This document shows, one piece after another, positions 1-7,668 of a stretch of DNA of 20,000 bases. Position 1 is the first letter of the stretch; each line of letters opens with the position of its first letter. The notes below the pieces were generated by a model that was given only the letters and a program-made list of their open reading frames with translations, had not been told where the DNA came from and made no database searches. A program made the position numbers and the translations under genes. Origin of the DNA: Symbiodinium natans (taxonomy: Eukaryota > Sar > Dinophyceae > Suessiales > Symbiodiniaceae); the NCBI GenBank assembly GCA_905221605.1, contig CAJNDS010001253.1, positions 1-20,000 of the forward strand. Reading direction: 5' to 3'.

Positions 1-312
1 TAGGGCTCGGGAGTGCACAAATTACAAGCCAATGCGCTCACGTTCTTAGCATGTGGCCCACTTCTGCTGCCATTCTGATCTCTCCAAGGTGATTGCGGCC
101 CAAGGCCTGCCAACAACTGCAGACCGATGAACTAAACCTGCATCGTTTCAATGTGAACATGGGCCTTCGCATCACTTTCCTTGAGCTGTTGACGAGCCAT
201 GTCGGGAAAGAAAAGGCTCTGAATCTAAGGCGACACGTTCACACCCGAATATCTTGACATCATCTTGTCTAGGCTGCCGATGTCTGTAAACCTGTTCCAC
301 CGGGATCGGCTA

Positions 313-489
313 CAAGGCTCCCATCCGGCCATCTGCAGCCACGGAAGAGGTCACGACAGTCAGCATGTTAAAGACAGAGGCAACACCAGCGCTGGACATC
401 TGCTTATATGACGCTATGTCCTTCTTGGTGTAGCCACCGAAGAACCACACGGCCCCGGACCAGACCACAGCCTCACCAAGGACACATGC
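313..489 (-). pseudogene. Exon-like open segment, possibly a decayed ABC transporter membrane segment
   Basis: The minus strand stays open for 59 codons between a TAA (490-492) and a TAG (310-312). The translation contains a hydrophobic stretch with the string AVWFFGGYTKK, then FNMLTVVTSSVAADGR. The balance of residues looks like real protein rather than random translation. The W-F-x-GG-Y string followed about 25 residues later by an F-rich helix faintly recalls the end of an ABC exporter membrane domain (known pattern: FWYGG, then an amphipathic helix). There is an AG just upstream of the segment that could be a splice acceptor. The match is too weak to name a gene, and it could be chance. 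Confidence 0.2.
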
Positions 490-1018
490 TTATTGTTGCT
501 TAGTGCTGCTTCTTGCTTCTAACTTTGGTCCGCCTGGGCACCACTGCGGGCGGGCGGTGGACGGCCCCCAGCCCGGATCTCCTGCCAAAGGTTGGTCTCC
601 ACGTTGTACCTGTGCAGAAGCCCTCCGAGACTCCGAAGCCTTCACTTCTGGTAGAGCGTGTCACTCAGACAAAGCAGATGGTGCTGTGCATAGCCGATGC
701 CTAGCTGAGTCGAACAGAAACGTGTAAAACACGACTTCTCCCAGCAGCGCACGCATGGACGTCGCTTTGCCGTGCGGCTCCGTCTGTACCACCGAACAGG
801 TAAAACACGCCGTCCTGAACACCATTTTAGCCCCGCACAAAACGACCCTGACATCTCGATTCTGACGCTCACTCTGCAACATTCGGGGTGGCAAAGCCTC
901 GTTCACCACTGCATGGCCAGTTCGAGGTGTGTATACCTCAGGAAAACATTGCAAAGTCACCCAACGGAACACACCGGGACCGTACTAAATTTCTTTTGTC
1001 TTTGGGGTCGGGCATCAC

Positions 1019-1149
1019 CCACATTCTCCAGATGGTCCCACTTGTAGGGCACTCCCAGCCTGAACAGCAAAATCGTGCTACAACTACACGATCGCATCGG
1101 AGATGTAGGCCATCGACCCAGCAGAGGCCATGTTGTCAATGTGTGCCCT
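1019..1149 (-). pseudogene. Exon-like segments with a Walker A-like string
   Basis: Two short minus-strand segments look coding. Positions 1149-1087 read RAHIDNMASAGSMAYISDAIV and then a stop. Positions 1068-1019 read AVQAGSALQVGPSGECG in a neighbouring frame. The second resembles the beta-strand and P-loop of ABC ATPases (known consensus: AGxxxAxVGPSGxGKST) but lacks the essential GKS/T, so it would be inactive if it is a relic. The first is preceded by CTCAG, a plausible splice acceptor. Together with 313-489 on the same strand this hints at a decayed ABC transporter gene, but the distance between the parts does not fit an intact protein. Low confidence. Confidence 0.18.
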
Positions 1150-1725
1150 CCTGAGTAATGATCTTACCACCAGACTGGCATTTGCTTACTGTGACATTGC
1201 TACACCATGCAAACTTGCGTAAGGAACCTGCTGGCATTAAAAGCGCGGCGCAGGTCGCAGCTGCGGGGCGGTGTCGGGAGCAATGGTGGTCTGCGGAAAA
1301 AATCCTCACAGAACTGACAATCATCTTGGTTGTTCAAGCAATGGCTTTGAACATTGGCTTTGCAAAAAGCAAGCACGTGTTCACTTTCAGGCTTTGACAC
1401 GCTGAGTAACGCAACTTACTCAGTAATGCACATGTGAATGTGGCTTGTATTAAAATCAACTCGAAAGCACAACGAATGGTGCAAAAATGCTTGTATAGTT
1501 CAAGCTCGCCAAGGATGACAGCAAAACTGCTTACTTTATACATCTCCAACTCAAATTAGTCAAATGAGAAACTTACACTGTAGACGCAAGACTTTGGGAT
1601 GGAAACTCCGAAGACATTTTGTCGGATTCTTTGGGGATTCTCCGAAGTATGGCTGAGCAATCTGACCCTATCCTTCTGTTTTCGCTCTCGCTTCCTCTTC
1701 TGCGGGGCATGGGGGCCCCCCAGAA

Positions 1726-1760
1726 AAACCCCGCCCGCGCGCAGAGTGCCCCCGGGGTTT
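1726..1760. repeat. GC-rich perfect hairpin
   Basis: The sequence AAACCCCG (1726-1733) pairs perfectly with CGGGGTTT (1753-1760) across a 19-nt CG-rich loop. It is preceded by GGGGGCCCCCC (1711-1721), itself self-complementary. It sits at the edge of the AT-rich tract that carries the cox1 relic. No coding role is evident. Confidence 0.5.
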
Positions 1761-1899
1761 ATCCTGTGCGAGACTTCCCCCCAAGAGGGTAACAAAGACT
1801 TGATTGGTAAGGAAGCAAGAGAATACGAAAACTATGAAGAGAATTATATGAATGCATTTGTAAGCGAAAGAAGTGCACGAAATGCATGGATTTAATGAA

Positions 1900-1941
1900 C
1901 GAAGTGAGCGCCCTTTTCGTATTCTTGTAGCGCTCACTTCG
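1900..1941. repeat. 12-bp perfect inverted repeat (hairpin)
   Basis: The sequence CGAAGTGAGCGC (1900-1911) and its exact complement GCGCTCACTTCG (1930-1941) flank an 18-nt loop. The CACTTCGC motif recurs just beyond the other end of the cox1 relic (about 2756-2764), followed there too by a TTAA-rich stretch. The cox1 piece is therefore bracketed by related hairpin-forming DNA. Dinoflagellate mitochondrial genes are known to be separated by inverted repeats, so these may have moved together with cox1. Confidence 0.6.
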
Positions 1942-2039
1942 CTTTCTTAATGAATCTACCGCGAAGTGAATGCATGTAATAATATTATATTGAATGAACA
2001 CAGTAAAAGATGCATGAACTTTATTAAAGGCGTGAACGA

Positions 2040-2697
2040 AGTAAACCAAAAGATAGGAAAATTATTCCTGACCCAAAAGATGACAGGGAACTCCAGGAAA
2101 AGAAAGAACCTGGAAAGGATGGGATTCTTCTTGGCGTAACATTAAACCCTAAGAAATGCATTCGGGAGAAGGTAAGAAGAATACTGATAAACAATAGAAT
2201 GTAGATGAAAAGAGAAAGTGTACTAGAGGATGAAAATAATAAATTCTTAACCAACAATCTTATTTCCATTAAAAGTTATTCCAGAGGAAAATGGAAATTA
2301 TAGCTCCTAAAGAAAGAACAAAATGAAAACGTGCTACAACACAATCTGTATCATGTAATCCACCTCTGGTCGACATGAATAAAGGATGTGAGAAGAAGAC
2401 AAAACTAAGTCTAAGGTGGAATAAGAGTAGATTTCCAAGACATGTAAAAAGCCAATTAAAGACTTTTGCACCAGTTGGTACAGTAAGGATATTAAGATTG
2501 TAACTCCTGCAAAATAAGCTCTTGTATTCACTTTCTAAACCTACAATATACATATGATGCCCCCAAACAAGACTTCCGAAAAGAGAAATAGATGACATGG
2601 CAAAGATCATTGATTGGTTACCAAAGATTACTAATATCAAAGTCACAAAAATTATTGGGGAGATCCCAAATGGAACTATTAAGATGTAAACTTCGAA
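2040..2697 (-). pseudogene. cox1: Decayed mitochondrial cox1, C-terminal half
   Basis: Read on the minus strand this is the second half of cytochrome c oxidase subunit I, the heme-copper core of respiratory complex IV. Diagnostic strings in the right order are EVYILIVPFGI (from 2697), FGNQSMIFAMSS, VWGHHMYIVGLE (the HH pair that ligates CuB), TRAYFAGVTIL, VPTGAKVFNWL, LHDTDCVVARFHFVLSLGAI (heme-ligand histidine region), and finally MHFLGFNVTPRR with a hydrophobic tail. The reading frame is broken. One extra base near 2527 shifts the TRAYFAG segment, about five extra bases near 2480 restore the frame, and the stretches from about 2450 to 2370 and from 2290 to 2200 are poorly conserved with stops. 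The N-terminal half is absent. Substitutional RNA editing, known in dinoflagellate mitochondria, cannot repair insertions, so a nuclear mitochondrial insertion (NUMT) is the best reading. A scrambled mitochondrial gene fragment is the alternative. Confidence 0.85.
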
Positions 2698-2730
2698 AGG
2701 CGCATTCGTCTGTGATTGTTGGATCACAAA

Positions 2731-2753
2731 GCGCGCCTCTCTTTTTTGCGCGC
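2731..2753. repeat. GCGCGC hairpin upstream of the cox1 relic
   Basis: GCGCGC at 2731-2736 and 2748-2753 are self-complementary and enclose a T-rich loop. They are followed by TTCACTTCGCTCTCATTAA, which resembles the right arm of the hairpin at 1900-1941. It marks a sharp composition change at the 5' edge of the cox1 relic. Confidence 0.45.
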
Positions 2754-2769
2754 GTTCACTTCGCTCTCA

Positions 2770-3035
2770 TTAAATAATAAATGCATGGTGGATTGGGGGA
2801 ATGAATGTCGCTCCTTACAAGACAAAATGATTTGTGGAATTCTTACGAAAATACAGAGAACGCATCATTTAGTATCCGGTTTTTTCTGAGCGAATCATCT
2901 GTCACGAACGGTGCGTCTTTTCAATAATTCTTGGTGATCGCGTGAAAGAAGTGAACAAGGAACCCAACAAATCAAGGGATTTTACGAAAGATTGGTTTTA
3001 ATTGGAGATTTTATACCGGCTTTATTAATGTTTGC
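2770..3035. other. Non-coding AT-rich stretch
   Basis: No open frame, RNA motif or repeat is recognisable between the cox1-flanking hairpin and the inverted-repeat island. Unrecognised mitochondrial rRNA fragments could lie here but cannot be identified by eye. Confidence 0.4.
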
Positions 3036-3071
3036 TACCCCCCCCCCCCCAAAGATCTAGGTATTTTCATG
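3036..3071 (+). repeat. Left arm of the boundary inverted repeat
   Basis: TA, 13 C (3038-3050), then a unique 21-nt string from AAAGATCTAGG to CATG (3051-3071). It is the exact reverse complement of 5188-5208 over the unique part. Confidence 0.8.
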
Positions 3072-3354
3072 ATTTAGCGATATCAAGTTGAATACTTGCA
3101 TGGGCCCGGAGGCGATGTGAAGTTGAAGATTTAACCGCCATTTAAACCTGAACCCTTAACCGTAAAACCCTTTTGGGTTAAGGCTTGAAAGGTTTAGGCC
3201 TTAAGATTTAGGCATTTAAACCTAAGCCCATCGAGTGTAAATCTTAGCGTACAGGGCCTAAACACTTAACCTTTAAGCCCTATAGGCTATAGGGCTAAGG
3301 TTTAATGGTTTAGGGTTTAAGTTCAATAGCAGGCCCATAGAGTTAAAGCCTTAA

Positions 3355-3599
3355 GGGGCCTAAACGCTTAACCTTTAGACCCTATAGGCTATAGGGTCAA
3401 GGTTGAAGGGTTTTGGTTTTAAAAGTAAGTCTATAGAGTTCAGACCCTAAGGGGCCTAAACGCTTAACCTTTAAACCCTATAGGCTATAGGGTTAAGGTT
3501 TAAAGGTTTAGGATTCAAGATTTAGGCATTTAAACCCAAGCCCACCTTAAGGGTTTAAGGTTTTCAACCCTCAGGGCTTAAGAAATACCCTAAGCCTTT
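3355..3599 (+). repeat. 245-bp direct duplication, copy 1
   Basis: It begins GGGGCCTAAACGCTTAACC and ends TACCCTAAGCCTTT. The same 245 bp recurs at 3730-3974 with a constant offset of 375 bp, no indels and only a few substitutions. Confidence 0.8.
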
Positions 3600-3609
3600 G
3601 GACCCCCCT

Positions 3610-3723
3610 TAAGGTTTAAGCTCTATGGGCTTGTGTTTTAATGCCAAAATCTTAAACCCTAAGCCTTTCAACCTTAACCCTATGGCCTATAGGGTTTAAA
3701 GGTTAAGCGTTTAGGACCCTTAA
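3610..3723 (+). repeat. 114-bp direct duplication, copy 1
   Basis: Runs from TAAGGTTTAAGCTCTATGGG to TTTAGGACCCTTAA and recurs at 4141-4254 with a constant offset of 531 bp. Its 3' half is also the left arm of the palindrome centred near 3725. Confidence 0.75.
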
Positions 3724-3797
3724 CCAAAAGGGGCCTAAACGCTTAACCTTTAGACCCTATAGGCTATAGGGTCAAGGTTTAAGGGTTTAGGTTTTAA
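3655..3797. repeat. Long imperfect palindrome in the telomere-like field
   Basis: The core arms 3687-3721 and 3728-3762 are reverse complements with about two mismatches over 35 nt and a 6-nt loop AACCAA. Pairing continues outward with more mismatches to about 3655 and 3797. It could extrude as a cruciform or fold as a long hairpin if transcribed. Confidence 0.75.
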
Positions 3798-3974
3798 AAG
3801 TAAGCCTATAGAGTTCAGACCCTAAGGGGCCTAAACGCTTAACCTTTAAACCCTATAGGCTATAGGGTTAAGGTTTAAAGGTTTAGGATTCAAGATTTAG
3901 GCATTTAAACCCAAGCCCACCTTGAGGGCTTAAGGTTTTAAACCCTCAGGGCTTAAGAAATACCCTAAGCCTTT
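3730..3974 (+). repeat. 245-bp direct duplication, copy 2
   Basis: Second copy of 3355-3599. The lack of indels in such low-complexity sequence points to a recent block duplication. Confidence 0.8.
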
Positions 3975-4140
3975 AGACCCTATAGGGCTGAAAGGTTAAA
4001 GAGAGCGTAATGTCTGGGCATTTATACATTCAACGCCTATAGGGTTAAACCCTGTTAACGTTTTAGAGCCCTACAGGGCTTCAAGGTTCTGACCCTAAAG
4101 GGCTTAGGGTTATCGTTTCAATGCTGAAACCTTAAACCCT

Positions 4141-4254
4141 TAAGGCTTAAGCTCTATGGGCTTGTGTTTTAATGCGAAAATCTTAAACCCTAAGCCTTTC
4201 AACCTTAACCCTATGGCCTATAGGGTTTAAAGGTTAAGCGTTTAGGACCCTTAA
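4141..4254 (+). repeat. 114-bp direct duplication, copy 2
   Basis: Second copy of 3610-3723, with two or three substitutions. Confidence 0.75.
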
Positions 4255-4341
4255 GGTTTAAACTCTATGGGCTGACTGTTGAACTTTTCAACCCTAAACC
4301 TTTAAACCTTAACCGTATAGCCTACAGGGCTTAAAGGTTTA

Positions 4342-4500
4342 GCCCACGATCCCGAAACACCGCAAAAAACAATAAGAAACATAAAAACTATGGTTTCTGA
4401 AACTACTCGGCCGGCCACCCCAGCCACTAGTTTCGAAAATCATGGTTTTTGACATGTTTTTTTTTATTGTTTTTTTTTGCGATGTTTTGGGAGCATGGGC
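4342..4500. repeat. Foldback (MITE-like) element
   Basis: Left arm 4342-4404 starts GCCCACGATCCCGAAACACC. Right arm 4429-4500 ends GATGTTTTGGGAGCATGGGC. They are imperfect reverse complements over more than 60 nt, with a GC-rich loop containing CGGCCGGCC. Part of the left arm recurs as a direct repeat at 4665-4706, so this sequence has been copied more than once. Confidence 0.65.
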
Positions 4501-4502
4501 TC

Positions 4503-4660
4503 ACGAAACATCGGTTTTACTGATGTTTTTTAGAGTTAGGCCTTCAATAACATTGGTTTTACCTATGTTTTTTGAAGGTAGGCTTTCAAAAACATTGGTT
4601 TTACCGATGTTATTTTGAAGGTAGGCTTTCAAAAACATCGGTAAAACCGATTTTTAGCGT
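4503..4660 (+). repeat. 43-bp tandem repeat with internal dyads
   Basis: About three units of 42-43 bp begin TAGGCCTTC or TAGGCTTTC (4537, 4579, 4622) and carry ACATTGGTTTTACCGATGTT-type cores that are themselves near-palindromic (ATCGGTTTTACCGAT). Confidence 0.6.
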
Positions 4661-4664
4661 GGGA

Positions 4665-4706
4665 CCCACGCTCCCGAAACACCGCAAAAACCAATAAAAA
4701 CCATAA
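4665..4706 (+). repeat. Direct copy of the foldback arm
   Basis: CCCACGCTCCCGAAACACCG and the following A-rich stretch match 4343-4386 closely. With the foldback at 4342-4500 this gives three related arms within 370 bp. Confidence 0.6.
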
Positions 4707-4849
4707 GACTGAGCCAGCCACTGGGATGCGAGCCATTGCGAGTATTACAAACACAAATGGTCAAGTATATTTCGAGTGGAATGTCTGCGAAGACACGTGA
4801 TCTTGAGCGACGTCACGAAAGCTAATTCTGACACTTTACAAGACGTGAA

Positions 4850-5055
4850 CCCGATTGAAAAACGATTGAAACGATTGAAATTCAATCGGGGGCCCGATTG
4901 AAAAACGATTGAAACGATTGAAATTCAATCGGGGGCAGGATTGAAGATTGAAGATTGAAGATTCCCAGAAAAAAGGTTTCCAGGAATCTTCAATCTTCAA
5001 TCTTCAATCCGGTCTCCGATTGAATTTCAATCCTTTCAATCGTTTTCAATCGGGC
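4850..5055. repeat. Foldback built from CGATTGAAA and GATTGAA motifs
   Basis: A 43-bp unit starting CCCGATTGAAAAACGATTG occurs at 4850 and again at 4893. The second copy plus a GATTGAA triplet run (4893-4965) is the reverse complement of 4983-5055, with a loop at 4966-4982. The arms are over 70 nt long with few mismatches, so this is the most stable-looking hairpin in the window. Confidence 0.75.
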
Positions 5056-5187
5056 TCACAATTTGAAAAGACGACCACGCACATATGAAGACTCGCACAT
5101 ATCAAGATTCACATGTCCATATTGAGTTTTACATGTTTAGCTAGCCCCCCACCCCCAACCCTTAAACCCTAAAACAGATCCCAAAAC

Positions 5188-5221
5188 CATGAAAATACCT
5201 AGATCTTTGGGGGGGGGGGTA
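5188..5221 (-). repeat. Right arm of the boundary inverted repeat
   Basis: CATG through CTTT (5188-5208), then 11 G (5209-5219) and TA. It is the reverse complement of 3036-3071. Confidence 0.8.
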
Positions 5222-6280
5222 CCTAATGTTTATATTAATTGTAAGCCCGTTGAAAAACCCTTAAATCAAAGTTCTTTGCATTTTATTGTGAATTTCCTAG
5301 CCCATAAGCCCTTAACATTTGGAGCAAGTAAAATGCCCCTTTTAGTGTAATTCGCTCACTGGTTGGTTTTTCGTGCATCAGCTGTGCGTTTCAGTCCTAA
5401 CAAAGAAGTCCTTTAACTTAATGCTAATAAGACATTGAATATAGGAGTGAGTCTTCGTACCCCCTGGAATTACGATTAGAATGAGCGTTTCCTGGCCTGG
5501 CTTGCAAATTTTTCTGTTAAAATATAATCATTGGAATGCTGTGGGCCCTATTTTAAAACTAATAAGACAAGAATACTAAAAGCCCCACAATATTTTTTGT
5601 AATTAGTGCGCTAATAGAAGTATAATAAAGGCGTACGAAACGAGAACACGCATGAACAGAATTACAATATTTTTAAAATAGTAAAATGTAGGGAGTGAAG
5701 AGATTACAATTAAATGTCTTCCTTTGTCTCTAGGAAATATCAAGTGAATACGCGAGCTCATGAATTCCTAAATTGACTTCTTTTCAAGCGAGAGCAATAT
5801 GATATCTTATTTGGGGTTCTTTTCGTTCTCTCTTCTTTCAATTAACATATAAGCAAACGAAAGCGCGTTGTAATCCCAGCTTTTTATGGGGGGAATTTTC
5901 TACTTTATCACCTTCACTTGTAATATTATAATAAAGGCCCCTATAAAATATTTTCGGCCGTACATTCATATCTTGATTGACTTCACTTTTAGGTTATTTA
6001 ATTCGTCACGCTCACTCACTTGCAACATTCCTATGAGAGAACACATTAAAAGACCAGAAATTATAAATCCAATTTTTAATCTGCTTCAATTTCCTAATTT
6101 ATGAAGTGAATACGCGTACTCTCATTTCCCCATTCACGAAGTCCTATATTTTTCTCTTCTTTCTATCTTCATTTATTCTCTCACGTCTTCATTCAGTACA
6201 TTTAATGTCAAGGCATTTATCACTCATTTTAACCAGTCATGCAAAAGACACAAAAATATGAGAATTATGACGCAGAATAC
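5222..6280. other. AT-rich non-coding region
   Basis: A 72-codon frame at 5886-6104 has no recognisable motif and the composition of random AT-rich sequence. Motifs of the type AAGTGAATACGCG recur (about 5733 and 6105) and resemble those around the cox1 relic. Other mitochondrial fragments may be hidden here, but I could not identify one. Confidence 0.4.
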
Positions 6281-6299
6281 CGTCTTTCATGGGCCTTTC

Positions 6300-6420
6300 T
6301 TGGTGCTACAAATTACCATCCGAAAGACCCTATAAAAACCATGCATTCTGAACCTACAGCATTTTCCTCTTGCCTTTTGACAATAAACTACTTAGTATTT
6401 TGGAAAGCTTGAACTTGAAC
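6300..6420 (+). rRNA. Possible mitochondrial LSU rRNA fragment (domain IV/V junction)
   Basis: The string CGAAAGACCCTATAAAA (6321-6337) matches the universally conserved LSU rRNA element written GACGGAAAGACCCYRTGAA in bacteria and AAAAGACCCTATG in mitochondria. It is preceded by GGTGCTACAAATTACC (6302-6317), which fits the segment that lies just upstream in mitochondrial LSU rRNA (GAAGATGC..GTTACC). In dinoflagellates and apicomplexans mitochondrial rRNA is known to be split into short scattered pieces, and one of them (LSUE-type) carries this element. The borders given are guesses. With the cox1 relic 3.6 kb away this supports mitochondrial origin for parts of 1.9-6.4 kb. A chance match to about 13 conserved bases cannot be excluded. 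Confidence 0.4.
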
Positions 6421-6429
6421 GCGTAATCA

Positions 6430-6775
6430 AATCCTATAATTGCAAAGGGCCTTTCTTGATCTTCCAAGACGTATTTTATGGGGTAGGAAAGATATGAGTG
6501 AACGGTTTCCAAGCAACTCTACTGGGGAGGCCCTTTCAAGCGACGCCAGTTCAAACACTTTTTGGAGCTCCAAAAAAAGAGCCCTCACAAACACCAGTTT
6601 CAAACCTCTATTGGCAGTGAAGGTGCTGGAAGCTTCCTTGCTTCCTTCGAATTTCTCGCTATAAAAAATTAACACTTCGCCCCACCAACACCACACGCAT
6701 TCGACTTTCCGAGACTTGTTGTGGAGGTCACACCAGCTTCTCCACTTTTGTTTTGATTTTGCTGCCTCTTTTCAA

Positions 6776-6807
<32 letters not shown>

Positions 6808-7040
6808 ACCCAGAAGGCTTGAAGCGGAAATGTTTTTGATATGAAAAAATTTGTTGTCGCCATTTTCACTTTTGCTGCTTTTTTTTGGACTGACGCCTCT
6901 TTACTACATCAGTAGCACAGTAGGCCGGTCTTGTTGGGCTCGACGTAAAGGGTGAAACAAAGTCAGCGCACACAATCCGCCAGACACACCAAGCAACCAC
7001 CAAGCAAACAAACACCAAAGAAACAAAGCGAGCAATCGCG
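6430..7040. other. Intergenic DNA without a gene
   Basis: Short overlapping frames exist on both strands (6427-6696), none with a recognisable motif. The only clear structure is the CA microsatellite at 6777-6802. Confidence 0.4.
6777..6802 (+). repeat. (CA)13 microsatellite
   Basis: Thirteen uninterrupted CA dinucleotides, followed by GACACACC. Confidence 0.97.
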
Positions 7041-7042
7041 CT

Positions 7043-7192
7043 GAACTACTAGATACCCCACGGACTCAGTACTCGAAGTCGTCAATGAAGTCCCGGTTCA
7101 CAAGGAAGCACAGAGCTTGTGGGGGAATCGCAAATTGCGACATTGCCAGATTCTCAAAACCACCATCATGTAGCCACTGGTGCGACAGCGGT
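7043..7192 (+). repeat. About 150-bp dispersed direct repeat, copy 1
   Basis: Begins GAACTACTAGATACCCCACG and contains ACTCAGTACTCGAA, TTGCGACATTGCCAGATTC and AAAACCACCATCATG. A diverged copy lies at 8125-8274. Confidence 0.7.
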
Positions 7193-7314
7193 TATTCAAA
7201 CCGAGGTCATCAGAAGAGGTTCGGATCACGTACTCGTTGTCAAGGACAGACAACCGACACTCAATGGCGAAAGGATGTTGCAAGTCAGACTCCCTAGGGG
7301 GGATGAAAGATGTG

Positions 7315-7668
7315 CATATGCCCCATGGTGGTCAGCCAGTGGGGACTTAACAGCAAGAACAATCAAGGCAAGACCGGCCCAGGGCACTCCATGGTGGTCA
7401 GCCAGTGGAGTAGCTCCGAGCTCTGGGTGCTCCATTCACCTTGGCGCACAAGTGCCCACCCAGAGAGGTGTCCGCGCCCGGCACAGGGGGCATATGCCCC
7501 ATGGAGGTCAGCCAGTGGGGACTTAACAGCAAGAACAATCAAAGCAGGACCGGCCCAGGGCACTCCATGGTGGTCAGCCAGTGGAGTCGCTCCGAGCACA
7601 GGGTTCTCCAGTCAACCTGGCGTACAAGTGCCCACCCAGAGAGGTGCCCGCGCACGGCCAGAGGGGGG
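7315..7668 (+). repeat. 176-bp tandem repeat, two full units
   Basis: Unit 1 (7315-7490) and unit 2 (7491-7668) both start CATATGCCCCATGG and share GTCAGCCAGTGGGGACTTAA, then a second internal CATGGTGGTCAGCCAGTGG. A partial third unit lies at 8399-8484, directly beside the retrotransposon end. The open frames over this array arise from repeated sequence and are not credible genes. Confidence 0.85.

Larger units (their letters stand above)
1..1550. other. Low-repeat region without an intact gene
   Basis: I see no tandem repeat, RNA gene or long coding frame here. The short open frames on both strands overlap each other and are broken by stops. On the minus strand a few stretches look exon-like (listed separately at 313-489 and 1019-1149), which would suit an intron-rich or decayed host gene. 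Nothing can be assigned with confidence. Confidence 0.5.
3120..4340. repeat. Degenerate telomere-like repeat field
   Basis: The region is built almost entirely from variants of TTTAGGG, TTAAGGG and CCCTAAA in both orientations, mixed with the self-complementary 17-mer CCCTATAGGCTATAGGG (for example 3278-3294, with further copies near 3381, 3477, 3755 and 3850). Plant-type TTTAGGG telomeres are known in dinoflagellates, so this could be a degenerate interstitial telomere tract. The higher-order duplications within it show that it has been copied in blocks rather than one hexamer or heptamer at a time. No coding frame is present. Confidence 0.75.
3036..5221. mobile_element. Island bounded by a 34-36 bp inverted repeat
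   Basis: The left boundary at 3036-3071 is TA, a run of 13 C, then a 21-nt unique string ending in CATG. The right boundary at 5188-5221 is its reverse complement, with a run of 11 G and an exact copy of the 21-nt string. The 2.2 kb between them contains no coding frame, only repeats and foldbacks listed separately. Terminal inverted repeats around a non-coding interior suggest a non-autonomous foldback-type DNA transposon or a mitochondrial-style inverted-repeat block. I could not find a convincing target-site duplication outside the repeats. Confidence 0.55.

Noticed and set aside
5886-6104. 72-codon frame in AT-rich DNA, considered as a cob or cox3 piece
   Set aside because: No conserved cytochrome b or cox3 motif could be recognised. 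Low-complexity composition explains it.
7040-7060. CTAGATACCCC, similar to the SSU rRNA string TTAGATACCC
   Set aside because: It lies in the 150-bp dispersed repeat, and the second copy (8125) does not keep the string. No other SSU rRNA features surround it.
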